From Gymnopus androsaceus JB14 (Eukaryota > Basidiomycota > Agaricomycetes > Agaricales > Omphalotaceae): a DNA stretch of 64,000 bases. Both the position numbers and the translations under genes were made by a program. The stretch is from positions 124,001 through 188,000 of the forward strand of contig ML769421.1 in NCBI GenBank assembly GCA_009733575.1, given 5' to 3'. Each line of letters opens with the position of its first letter. The first letter of the stretch is position 1. Shown here in pieces: positions 1 to 11,300 of the stretch. The notes beneath the pieces are model-generated. The model saw only the letters and a program-made list of their open reading frames with translations, had not been told where the DNA came from and ran no database searches.

Positions 1-1837
1 TCAAATACTACGCCGGGTGGGCTGATAAGATTCACGGAAAGACAATCGAGGTATGTTAATCGTGGTTTATCGGGATGTTGTTATTGACTATGTTACTGTA
101 CTTACCGTCAACTTTCAGACCAATGAACAAAAGCTAGCCTATACCAGACACGAACCTTTTGGCGTCGTCGTAAGTAGTCTACTCTCCGAGTTTCCTATCT
201 CAGTCCACAACTCATCAATGCTTGTATTCAAAGGGTCAAATCATTCCATGGAATTTTCCTTTGGTGAGTACCGGAGAGATTGGGTTTTGAGCGTTGTAAT
301 GAACCTTTCTTAGACCATGGTGTCCTGGAAGATAGCGCCTGCTTTAGCAACCGGAAATGTAGTTGTATTGAAGGTCAGTATTCAATATCTTTTTTATTTA
401 TTTAGAAAAGTACAGAACTCCTGACCATACTCATTCCTCAATAGCCATCGGAAATCACCCCCCTGACCGCACTGAAGCTAGCTGGCTTGATCAATGAAGC
501 TGGTTTTCCGCCTGGTGTTGTGAACATCCTTCCTGGATATGGCAAGTCATCTCTCTGATTTGACTGATATATATTCAATCCGAGGCTTTCATCTTGACAT
601 TAAATTTCTTTCAGGACATACCGCAGGAGCTGCAATTGCATCGCATCCTCATATTAGAAAGGTTGCATTCACTGGAAGCACTATTACTGGTCGTAAGGTA
701 CGTGTGTCCAATGAATCGTGCATATTCAACTAGCTCAGCCTTGACCTAGATCCAAGAAGCCTCTGCCAAAACCAATCTGAAAGTCGTAACACTCGAGTTG
801 GGCGGGAAGAGTCCTAACATTATATTCGACGATGCTGATCTAGAGCAGGCAATAAAGTGGGCTGCAGTTGGAATTTTGTCAGTCTACTTATTTATGATCA
901 CGATTGTTACTGACCAAATAACAGCTCTAATTCTGGTTCGAACAACTATTCGCACCTTCGGTCCCTTGCTGAATTATGTTGTATGACTCTTCAGGTCAAG
1001 TCTGCATAGCTGGATCACGTATCTTTGTGCAAGAAGGAATATACGACACTTTCATGCAGGGTTTCAGCCGTGTTGCAAAGGGAATGAGTATGAAAACAGG
1101 AGATCCGTTTGCAAGTGGCACGATGCATGGACCAGTGGTGTCGCAGACTCAATTTGATGTAAGGCCAGCACGTTGTTCTCGTACTATTTTAATGCTTATT
1201 TGCCTCTCGTTCAGCGTGTTATGGGCTACATCGATTCCGCCAAGGCAGACGGTGCTAACGCCTTTATCGGTGGTGAACGCCACTCCCTCTCGGAAGGTTT
1301 CTTTATCGAGCCAACTATCTTCTCTGACTGCACGCCTGCAATGAAAATCGTTCAAGAAGAAGTCTTCGGACCTGTGGCAGCCGTGATCAAGTTCAAGACC
1401 GAAGAGGGTCAGTGACGTTTGCTACGGAAGCTATGCATTCTCACTTGCGTTTCTAGAGGTCATTGAGATGGCTAATGATAGCAATTATGGGCTCGCCTGT
1501 GCTATTTTCACCGAAAATGTCAGCAGGGCAATCAGAGTTTCAAACGCCCTTGAAGCTGGGCAGGCTTGGGTAAGTCATAATAGCTTCTGCTTTGAAAAAG
1601 CTTGATACTGATTGCCGCTATGAAGGTGAACTGTAGTGTCACCACGGAGCACAATGTTCCTTTCGGTGGCTACAAGCAATCGGGAATTGGACGTGAACTG
1701 GGTGCTTATGCCATTGATACGTGAGTATGGTCGACTTGAACGTTACAAGATCAACTCTGACTTTTCACCTTGCTTTTCCCCTACACAGATATACCCAAGT
1801 CAAAGCTGTCCACATCAACGTAGGCATGAAGATTTGA
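1..1837 (+). CDS. Aldehyde dehydrogenase, 3' part (start lies outside the window)
   Basis: NAD(P)+-dependent oxidation of an aldehyde to its acid; class 1/2-like ALDH, probably cytosolic since no targeting end is visible. Thirteen exons join without a frame break: 1-50, 119-169, 234-263, 314-373, 445-541, 615-697, 750-877, 925-935, 995-1158, 1215-1407, 1457-1569, 1626-1720 and 1789-1837. Landmarks in order are [10 protein letters not shown] (Rossmann entry), [17 protein letters not shown] (the G-S-T cofactor loop), [10 protein letters not shown] (general-base Glu), [13 protein letters not shown] (catalytic Cys), EEVFGPV and [10 protein letters not shown], then the stop. The eighth exon is only 11 nt and supplies part of the segment just before the catalytic Cys. 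The intron after exon 5 starts GC rather than GT (gcaagt). The N-terminal third is missing because the window begins inside the gene. Family assignment is secure; the substrate cannot be read from sequence. Confidence 0.95.
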
Positions 1838-2151
1838 AGCAGTTCGAAATCAGATTGTGTATTTTCCTCTTGTAGTTGTATATTTAATCTGATCGTGATT
1901 CTCATCGAGTCGAGTCAAGCGCTTTCGTTGTGCTTTCTGTGCATCTTGGCACCTTCAAATACCAATGAATCCTTAGTGCGACAGTAGATCATTGTACCAA
2001 TGAAATTACAGAAGATACAGCAATCTGATTTTCCAATAATCGTCACACTGTCTCAGCAAGACAACGCGTTGACTTTCCTCTCCACGAACGCAAAAGGACG
2101 GCAAAGAGTGAATGTAATGATTTGGCACAGTACCCTATTACTATAAGCGCT

Positions 2152-4230
2152 TTACTTGGTCATAAAATCCGAAAATCTTTCCATTGCCTTTCGCGCAATG
2201 CCATTGCGATGATCCTCCTTCATGGCCTTACTGAACGCGATAATCCTCTGTCGCATCTGCGCTCCATCTTCTCCTCGCATTAGTTTCCATACACTAGTCA
2301 TTTCCTCCTCTACGGCTTCCCGTGTTCCTTGAACCACTGGACCACGATGCGTAGGTCGTCCAATGCTTTCGCCATTACGAACCTGGATAAGTTCATATGC
2401 GAGCCCCAGTCCGACTGAAAGTTGGTTCCTAGAAAACATCAATGAGAACAATTATGCCCTAATGAAAGACTTTACTTACGCGATGAGGGGCTGGTCAATC
2501 GTATAGGGCCACAAAACCATAGGGACTTGGTTCAAAAATGCTTCAGAGATCGAATTGGAACCGGCATGACACTTGATACCAAGAGTTAGTTGGCCAGAAA
2601 TTGCATTGATTAGCTCACTCACCAGATACCACCCAGTCGCTTCATGCTTCAGCACTGCTTGTTGAGGGACAAATCCAGCGAGCAACGCACGTCCGGATTT
2701 TTCAATTTTCTCGCGATGTTCTGCCGTCAGTAGCTTATTGGCGGCCCCACCAGCAAATAGGAACGGTAGAGGCGGATCGGCAGCCAGGATCGTCTTGACT
2801 AACGCGTCAAAGAGATGCGGGGTGTTGTAAGGTAGAAACGTGGTTCCAAAACTAATATAGAGGACACTATTTGGCCCGTAACGCTTGTGCATGTCATTCA
2901 AGAAAGATATGACTTGCTCATCCTCGGTGGAGAGAGCTTGAACCTGAGGGGGAATTCCGCCATTCCACCAAGTCTCGGAATATTGAGGACTAGGTCCAAA
3001 TTATCGAGAGATGACTCGGAGTAGCAGATGAAAAATTTACATACCCAACGTGATAAAAAAGATGCTTTGGCGATGTTCGTTCCATTTCATCCACTTCCCC
3101 GGGCTCCATTATAGGACTGGTATGAATAATGAAACCATCAAGTCGAGACATACGATTGGTGAGTTTTATGGCCAAGTGAGCTTGAGCTACCGTCATCGAG
3201 TTTTCATCAGTGTCGAGTGAGTCCGTTTGCGGGTCTATAACAGAATGGTAAACAGAAATTTGGTATCACTTTGCAGTACACTTACTCAATTCATCTGAAA
3301 AAAAAAGAACTTTATCAACCTTTGTCATTTAAATTCTCATTGAGAGTGAACTTACGATGATACATCGGAGGGAGGCTAGTGGTTCGAGCAACCACATTAG
3401 AAGCTTTGCACCAGATCTGTAGTGTTTTACTCAACGAGACTGGACCCGATGGAATACTAAATCACAAACATACCCTGTACGCGTAATAGTCCACAGAGTG
3501 AACTCCATTGGCGGCTTGTTTCTCTGCTTCGCGGTGGACAGGTCCCCAATACGTTTCGGGATATTCGTCTTTGCGCACCCAGTATCTAAAGTAAAGAGAA
3601 TAAGCGGGCAGACAACGCATATATACTTTGAAATCCAGCCTTACAGATTCACGAGGGCAGCATTCGTCGGACTGTGAGTCAAGACTGGTATCTTATGTGG
3701 TGTGATGGCGTCCAATACTCGAGTATGTCTATCGAGGGCAAAAGCAAACACTGGAACCATGGACATATAAACGACGGAAATTTTGAGCAGGAGGCTTGGA
3801 ACATACGTCTACAACCGCTAATGCGGGCATAAGTTCGAAAGGTGAAGGATGAGCTTCGGGCTTTAGGAGGTCTTCGAGGAAGGAAGGCAAAAAGGTCATT
3901 AGAGACCCGATCTGCTCCATTAAAGAATTCAAATTGCCGTCTCCCAGAAGCTTCACATTGAGACGCGAACGAGGCCCTTCCGCAAGACCATAAAGTGTCA
4001 TTTCGTGCTCAACTGAAGAAGGGGAAAAAGATGGTGAGCTTGTTCCAGTGGTGATATAGGTGATGTAGAGCTCGGGGTACATCGCCAAGAGATTCATGGT
4101 GAAGGAGAAGATTGGGCGTGCATGCCCGAATAATGGGGAACAGACTACGAGGAAATGGGTAGGAGGTTTTCAGTCTGTAGTCATCCCCAGACTTAAATAC
4201 TTCCATATGGGTCGTAGTTGAAGTGGCCAT
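2152..4230 (-). CDS. UDP-glycosyltransferase (GT1-like), possibly disrupted
   Basis: Transfers a sugar from a UDP-sugar to a small acceptor. The N-terminal sheet reads HFLVVCSPLFGHARPIF; the C-terminal donor-binding part holds VLYISFGTTF, LAGFVPQQAVLKHEATG, then GWYL joined to CHAGSNSISEAF and VLWPYTIDQPLIA, a fungal version of the UGT signature. Exons recognised: 2152-2428, 2480-2571, 2623-2989, 3045 to about 3225, a 9-nt exon 3286-3294, 3356-3416, 3474-3585, 3645 to about 3753, and about 3807 upward. The intron 2572-2622 is 51 nt, a multiple of three and stop-free, so it looks coding at first sight. Two joints do not fit: 4155-4206 (52 nt) must be removed to join MATSTTTH to FLVV but has no GT/AG ends, and the intron near 3751-3806 leaves the frame one nucleotide off. 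Either the gene is decaying or splicing here is unusual. Confidence 0.8.
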
Positions 4231-4389
4231 AGGAGTGAAAGCGGAGAAGGACCCTGATAATACACCAATACCCCATCGGTTATTTTTTCTCAACATGGTC
4301 GGGAGTTCCAAATTCCCTAAGAATACTGTATCCCCGAAAGAGCTCTTCCGCGCGGACCGTCCCATCAAGATTTGTTCGTCCCTCTATCC

Positions 4390-4869
4390 AGGACCCCTGA
4401 AAATGCCCCAAGACCTCCGATCCTGCCCCGCCGAATTTTGGACTTTCGAGGGCTGAAGTCCGATGCCAAACACCGAATTTTAGGCCTAATTTAGCTCTAT
4501 CTTCGATGCCAGATCCCGCCGAAAATGACCATTCTTGATGGATGTCCGATGCCTTTCGCCGAAATTTTGTAGAGAATTACTAGGCGCTTCAACTGATAAG
4601 GCTTTTTTCATCACATAATCACCTAAAATGTATTCTCTGGCCCAAAATTGTAGCTTGCGACGCACGGATGTCATCAGACATCATACCAAAAAAATCTAGC
4701 CAATAGCATGCCAGCGCTAATTTTTTTGGGCGATGCCAATCGCGCCGAAAACAACCTCCATCCAAGGAGGTTCGATGCTTTTCACCGAAAAATGTCCAAA
4801 TGGGTAAAATTTTCCGCCGAATTTGACCCTTGGAAGCATCGGAGGGTTTGGGGAATTTTCAGGGGTCCT
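4390..4869. mobile_element. hAT-like MITE, 480 bp, with 8-bp target site duplication
   Basis: The ends are inverted copies of about 30 bp: the left end starts aggacccctgaaaatgcccc and the right end, reverse complemented, starts aggacccctgaaaattcccc. Both ends are flanked by the same 8 bp, ctctatcc (4382-4389 and 4870-4877). An 8-bp duplication with short inverted ends fits the hAT superfamily. No transposase is encoded, so it would be non-autonomous. The interior repeats a cgccgaaa-like word next to gatgcc several times. It sits about 160 bp upstream of the putative start of the glycosyltransferase gene. Confidence 0.85.
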
Positions 4870-4877
4870 CTCTATCC

Positions 4878-5311
4878 GCCTTCATAGAGGGACAGTTACA
4901 CGGCTGCACCGGAAACTAAGATATTCTTATGGTCGCCGGATCCTAAGAATCTAGTCAAATTCCACAAGACATTCCGAAAATAGAGGAGCGCCCGTCGTCT
5001 CAAAAATTCAGAGAAACCATCAATCCGCAGACTGTATCCTACAACTTTCAAGAATCTGTTATGTTCTCTCAATGATATCGGAGGACAATCATAGCCATTC
5101 CAGCGTGATCATATGGCCCAATTCAGTCCGGTTTTCGCTTCACACAATATACAGAACATTATAAACAATCATTGTATTTCTATAAACCATACGCTCGTCA
5201 ATCTATCTATCTTGCAGGTGTAGTCGCTGTTTCAGGGCTGCACCCGTGTCCGCCTATACCTTCGTGCGAATCTCTCAAGCAGCGACGAAAACGACGCCTC
5301 CGTTGATTAGA
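4878..5311. other. Intergenic stretch without recognised gene
   Basis: Between the MITE and the 3' end of the next gene. AT-rich, with no ORF of note in either strand and no clear structured element. It probably holds upstream sequence of the glycosyltransferase gene and the 3' flank of the unknown gene. Confidence 0.4.
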
Positions 5312-7786
5312 TTACTGAAACTCGAACAACAATTAATAAAAAAAGAACATCATATCGATGTTAAACGTTCATACCTCGCGGTGCAAGCCATTCCTTGGGA
5401 ACGCAGGAGGCTGAGACGGAGATGATGACCATTGACCAAGATGTTGCTCATCTGAAATAAAGACTCAATAAGTAGAGGTGACGGTATCTAAAAAATTGGT
5501 ACCTACCATCAAAAGGACTGTTTTCCCTATGCCTCGCAGTATGCGAATGAGAACCTTCAAGATTCAAGGACGTGTCAGCGAATTTTCAACACCCAAAAAA
5601 AAGTCACCAACCGATAGTCATTCCGCCATTGGGAATGTCAAACTCTCCCGTTAACGCTGTTGGCTTGTAACCACCTGAGAAAGAATAGGTTAAAGATGCA
5701 GAAAACCGCGCTACATGTTGCGTCTCACCCTCATAATCATCCATGCCGCTCCTGGTGCTAGAGCTATTCAAACGTTCATCTGGTAGGAAGAAACATCAAC
5801 AGAGCAAAGCAAAGAAAAAGAGTGTACGAACCAGTCAGCGTGCTCACGTGCAGTCCCGAGCCTGGAAGGAAATCAGTCTAAAGCAAAGCAGTGGCAAAGA
5901 GGCTTTCACACCTGTTGATCCAGTTGCGATGCTCCCCCGTGGAACCAAGTTACCTACAATCAGATCAGATACACGTTAGGAGTAACGCATGAAATCCAGC
6001 ACCTTGTCCTTGGAATAGTGGTCTTGGGCTGGGATGAGGAGTTTGACTGTAGCTGGGCGTAGCTGCTCTTGACCCGAAACCATTCTGAATCGACCCCACT
6101 GAAACAACGCGTCACTTGAGAGATAAATATAGAGAAATGCTGCTTACTTGCTCCTCCAGAGGTATCGGTACGATTGACTAAACATGGAAACGTTAAGCAA
6201 ATGCGCCAAGAATTGTTTCAGGACTAACATACCTCCAGAGGGTGTACTGACCCGAGCAGCTGCAAACCAAATCATTCATTGAACGACACAACAACCTGAA
6301 CGGATACATACCACGATGTTGACCTGCATTTCCAAAGAGGATACTTGAGTGGGGTGCAGACAAGCGCGCAGGACCGCCAAGATAATTTTGCTGAGTTGAC
6401 GACACTAGGACAGGCGGAGGAGCAGGGCGAGCCAGCCGTGGAATCTTGTCAATAGCATCCTGTGGAAACTGCACTCGCTCGACTTTTATACACTCCTCAT
6501 AGAACCTGTAGAGCCGATTAAAGGAGATGCAACCAAATTTTAGGAAAATCACCTATGCCAATCTTCACCGACAAAAGAAGCACCCCAGCCCTCAACAGGG
6601 GGTTCCGAGTTGGGCGTTCCGTTGATCTTCAAAGTGAGCCACTCCTGGAAAGCAACAGTCCATGAAGCCTTGCTAATTTCCTGCTCAGCGCTTCCATCCG
6701 TAACCTCAACTTGAGCTGGTCTGTTCTCGGTACCGCCAGCTGGTGGCGCTGCTGCTTTGTCCACAGAGAAGTTGTCGCCGGACTTTAGCCTCTTGGCTCT
6801 AGTCGATACCTTCTTCTTTGGCTCCTTGAAAAGATCGGCACGTTCACGTGAAAAGTGTCACTGCAGGGACGTGTATGAGCCTATGCGTATAGAGAAGGGG
6901 GAGGGGGAGGAGGAGATACCAGTGTTAGGATGCGTGCTGTATCTTGCACCCCAATTATCGAAGTTGAACACATTGCTTTCGCAATGGTGTCGGTAGCCCT
7001 GGTGACTCCCACGTCAAACGTCTTCATAAGCTGAGTGTGGATGTCAAGGATCAAAAACAAGGCGATACAAGAAACGTACACACCTGCGATTGCAAGTAAG
7101 TTTTCGCATAAGATGCTTGAGTGCGAATCTCGTCCTTGATGGCTCGTTCCATGGTTGTCTCCTCTTTTTCAAAATGATGCTTGAACGAGTTGCGCAGAGA
7201 GTGCTTCTTCAGGTCAGCCTAGGTTGTAAGATGAGCACGAAATTGCCATCGGACAAGTGGGGCTCATACATAGCTGTCTTCAACAATACTGTCATTTTCA
7301 AAGTGGGTTCGGACCGCATTATAAGTCACTTTTTTGGTAGCGGCCAGAATCTCTTTCTGTCAAATACGCCATCAGTCTAAGGATCAAGCAACCAATAAAC
7401 CACACCTTTTGATTCGCAGTAAGCACAGGGTTTGTCTCTGTGCTCTCAGTGATCTTGTCAACCTTTTCTGTAAGATTCTTGAGTTCTTGAACAACTGTAA
7501 GCTGAGTCTCGTGAATTTTGAAGAGTGCCGATAGATTGTAGATGGAATGGATGATCATGGCAGGAGGCAGTTCTTGAATGAACTACATTCAAATCATTCT
7601 ATCAATAGACAAAATTCAGAAAGAAATACCACTCACGCGTGCAACTTCACCAACTTCAGTGCGAGAAACCTCGGAAAGCTCGTGTCGATTGGCAACTTGC
7701 AAAGCAAACATGACTGGATCATCGCCAATAACATCAGCTGCAGTTGGCACCTGAGGATCAAGCTGGATTTCATTGTCGATATCCAT
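5312..7786 (-). CDS. Multi-exon protein of unknown function
   Basis: I do not recognise the family. The start MDIDNEIQLDPQVP is the first ATG of a clear coding exon; following exons read ELPPAMIIHSIYNLSALFKI, a helical stretch with VVQELKNLTEKVDKITEST (likely coiled coil), EILAATKKVTYNAVRTHFEN, ADLKKHSLRNSFKHHFEKEE and MKTFDVGVTRATDTIAKAMC. These are followed by a basic, NLS-like patch EPKKKVSTRAKRLK and then a conserved-looking block WLTLKINGTPN...EGWGASFVGEDWHR. The C-terminal third is spread over many small exons rich in Ser, Pro, Gly and Gln, ending with NGLHRE and a stop formed directly at the last splice acceptor (5312-5314). The basic patch suggests a nuclear protein; that is inference. 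Exon borders in 5312-6250 are approximate. Confidence 0.6.
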
Positions 7787-8397
7787 GCCGAGTGAAAGTC
7801 CAAGTGAGAAGGATGAAACAAACGAGTCAGATTTCGTTGGTTGATTTTCAAACGTACACGTGGGAGCGCCGCGGCGGAGTCACTCGCGTTCAGCGCTCAG
7901 AGTGGCTGCAGAGACAACTTTGAGAGATCATAAAATATTCAGATTTTTCCTATAGACAGTGTGAAGAGACCGAGAGATCTCAGAATATTGAACTAAAAGA
8001 TGCTGTGGATTGCCACTGTTCAAAGATCTTGTCGATTCAAGCCCGAACGGAAATACAGGGGTGATTTGGCCTGCAGTGGATGCATCGTTAAACACTGAAG
8101 CTAGGAACAAATCGCAATTGAAGACATACCATGATACCAAAGGGATTGTGACCAAGATGCAACCCCGCGGAGATGTTGGCGAAACTCTGGCAAGCCAAGG
8201 CAAGTCAAGGAAAAGTGAAAGTGAGCATTGAACGTATAGCCAAATAGTTTCGGTGTTCAGCAGGGCAAACGTTACATTGCACACGAAGGTGAGATGGTTG
8301 TGGCAGTCGGAGAGAAGGACACGAGGCCCAGTCAAACAACTCACACACTTGTCCGAAATGAATATATTACTTCGCTGCTTTTTAACGGCTATAAAAA
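7787..8397. other. Intergenic region, no gene recognised
   Basis: Upstream region of the preceding minus-strand gene and 3' flank of the transposase-like gene. A GC-rich patch at about 7860-7910 (cgccgcggcgg) lies close upstream of the start at 7786 and could be promoter sequence. The short ORFs here overlap on both strands and show no coding character. Confidence 0.35.
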
Positions 8398-11300
8398 TTA
8401 TAGGTATGTATATGGTGCACCGTCCATTGGAGCAGCAGGTCCTTGTGTACTATACTGTTGCTCGTCCGGATTAGAAGGATAGTAGTAGTGAGACGAATGG
8501 GAACTTGATGAACTCTGTTGAATATTTGAGTTCATATTGTAGTTTGGTGGATACCCAGGTTCGTGTCTATAAGTGCTCGAGTGAGCCTGTGGACTCCATT
8601 GATCCTGCAAATCATATGGATTAAGTGGGAGCGAGTGAGCCTGTCTGAGGTGCTCGGAGTATGGGTGAGAAGAGAAGGATGAATGACCATACTCCGATCC
8701 TGAGGATGAGTTATAGGCTGGTCCATAAGGTGATCTTGTGGATGTAGATCCGGGGGAAGCAGTGGGGGGAGCATGAGACTGGAAATAAGGTTGATTGAAC
8801 TGTACAGAGCCGATGGGGTTACTCGGAAGAGGTTGCTGTGAATGATCCTGACGAAGGTTCGACGAAACTCTGGGCTGATGAGCTGTATGAGCTGCTCGTG
8901 ATTTTTGCAATGATTTTTGAGTCGCTGCAGTCGCTGACAATTTGGGAGTACTGGGAGCCACTGTTTTATTCAGCTTGTTACGTTCAACTTCTAGTCGGAC
9001 TGCTTCGTGAATAATATGGTCACGATCCAATTGAGGAATTGGTCGACGGAATGAATCCATATATGCAGAGCTCCGCATTTGTGCTGTATTAAGAAGGAAG
9101 GACTGTGTTTCGCAATGTTCGACCTGAAGTTCTTTCTCCTGGCTAATTTCCCGCTCCTTCATGACAGTTGCCGAGCGAGTTACAGGACATTTGCTATCGT
9201 AGCAGTTGTGTTGAATATTCACAACACATAGAACATCCTAAAACAAAACAAACAAGATATGAGAAACCGAGAGAAATTTTGGCTCTTGGACTTACCTGAG
9301 GGACTACCGAATGGAATTCATCCACAAGTTCGAGTTGTTTCATTCCGTAATAAGAATGTTGTTCACCTGCAATGGCCCGCTGGATTGTCAAAATGCTGGC
9401 GAGCCCCTGCTTTTCCTCATCGGATTGTGAGACCTGGAGGATTTCCGCAACCAGGCCTACCGTTGGGATCAAGTCGAGACCCCTGTTCCAGATCACCCAA
9501 TTTTCAGCCTTGCACACATCCCCACTCTGAAGTAAGACACCTTCGAACGTGCGGCATAGATCATCCTCACGCAATGTCACGAAGGGTACTTTATCCCATA
9601 GAACGGTGTTGGAAACAAGAATATGGGCACTCATTTTACCAGACCCTGAACCTAGATAAAAGCCGTATCAATACAGACCAATGGTGAAAATGTTCACGAG
9701 CTCACCTGTGGGCCCAGCGCCATACGTGAGACCATCCTCGTCATTGAAAGCAGATTGTGTTCGGAGTCCAAGTATCTTTGCATCGAAATCCATGATATTC
9801 AGCAATGTATTGACAGCGGATGTGCTGGTTTTCCAGTATTTGCGATCATTAAAATCTTTGGGACATTCGGAAAGACGCTGGTGAAATGATTTGGGTGGCT
9901 CGGATTTTGATGATGATTTGGGGAGTGGAAGTACATCCAGTTTTGTCCAAAACGAACCCCCATTGACCAAATGACGGATGCGATTACCTCGCGCCATAGC
10001 ATGGGCAATGTCTTTTGAAGGAGCATGTCGATTGCTATGTACACTTTGTGCACATATTATGGCATTGAAAGATTCAAATCCTTCGGTTGCAAAGAGCATT
10101 GCAGGTCCAAAGCGACGAATGTGTTCTGGTAGATGCAGTAGAACATGGAATTTAGGTTTATTGAACCAGCGAGGTGTAAGGCGACAGGTGCAAGCTAAGA
10201 AGTAATCAATGGTCTTTTCTAAATCGACCTAGTGAACACGTTAGCATTCAGTAACAGCAAAATAATATACAGTGCTCACCAAGTATTTGTCAATATCGTG
10301 AATCTCAGGCTGCCAGACAAGCGTCACCAGATCAGCCAATGCCTTCCATACTTCCAGCTGGTCATCAGAAAGCAATCCATATAGCACGAAAGGTGCCGCT
10401 TGTGCAATTGCTCGGAAGTCCCTACCCGTTAATGAGCCTGCGTAGTTCACTAGCGTCTTCCCAGGAAGCGGCGAGAGGTTAAGACCCCATGTATTGAATG
10501 TCGAGAGTCGTCCAATGAGTACATCATGGTCCTTCTTTGTTCGTGCGACGGCATCACGCCAATAATATTTGACAACACCTAGAAGAATGACATGCAAAAT
10601 CTTGACAGGCGTATCTTGATGTGGATCCAAACCTACACAAAAATAGTCACGATGAGGCATTTTGGTAGATAGGAGCTTTCTACTCACATTTAATTCGCCA
10701 AACTGGACTTGTGGTATAGCGAGGAAATGACTGCTTCAGTTTAGTAATCTCACGTTCTCTAACCGCTTTAGGTATAGACTTTTTCGTTGCGATAGCTTGA
10801 ATCTGGTCGATGAACACAGCTTGGTAGGTATCCTTGATTCCCGACTCCGTTTTGAGGCGTTTAAACTGTGCTCCACCACCAATGCGAGAGGCTTCCGTGA
10901 ATTGCAATTTTAGTTCTTTGCAGGTTTCTTCACGATTGCGAGGTATACCACGCTATAGCTAATATCAATTGGAGACTCCTCAAGTGAGAGTAGAGGTTGC
11001 TGACCTTCATAAATACAGTAATCCGAGCAATCATATTGGCCATCGACTCGAGACCTTTTTTACCCCGCGGTTTCTTACCAGAATTCGAGTTAACAGATGC
11101 ATCGGATATGTTACCATCCTCTGTGTCAAGGGGTATCTCTGCTGAAGGTTCTTCAGATTCAACCTTGCCAGAGGCCCAGCAAACGCGACAGAATAATCGT
11201 CCCATGAAGCCTATGTGACATGAGAGTTCACTTTGCATCGGGTTGTCACCAAGGAGTCCCAAAACAGATGGGACAAGTAACACGAGATCCTGAAGCTGCG

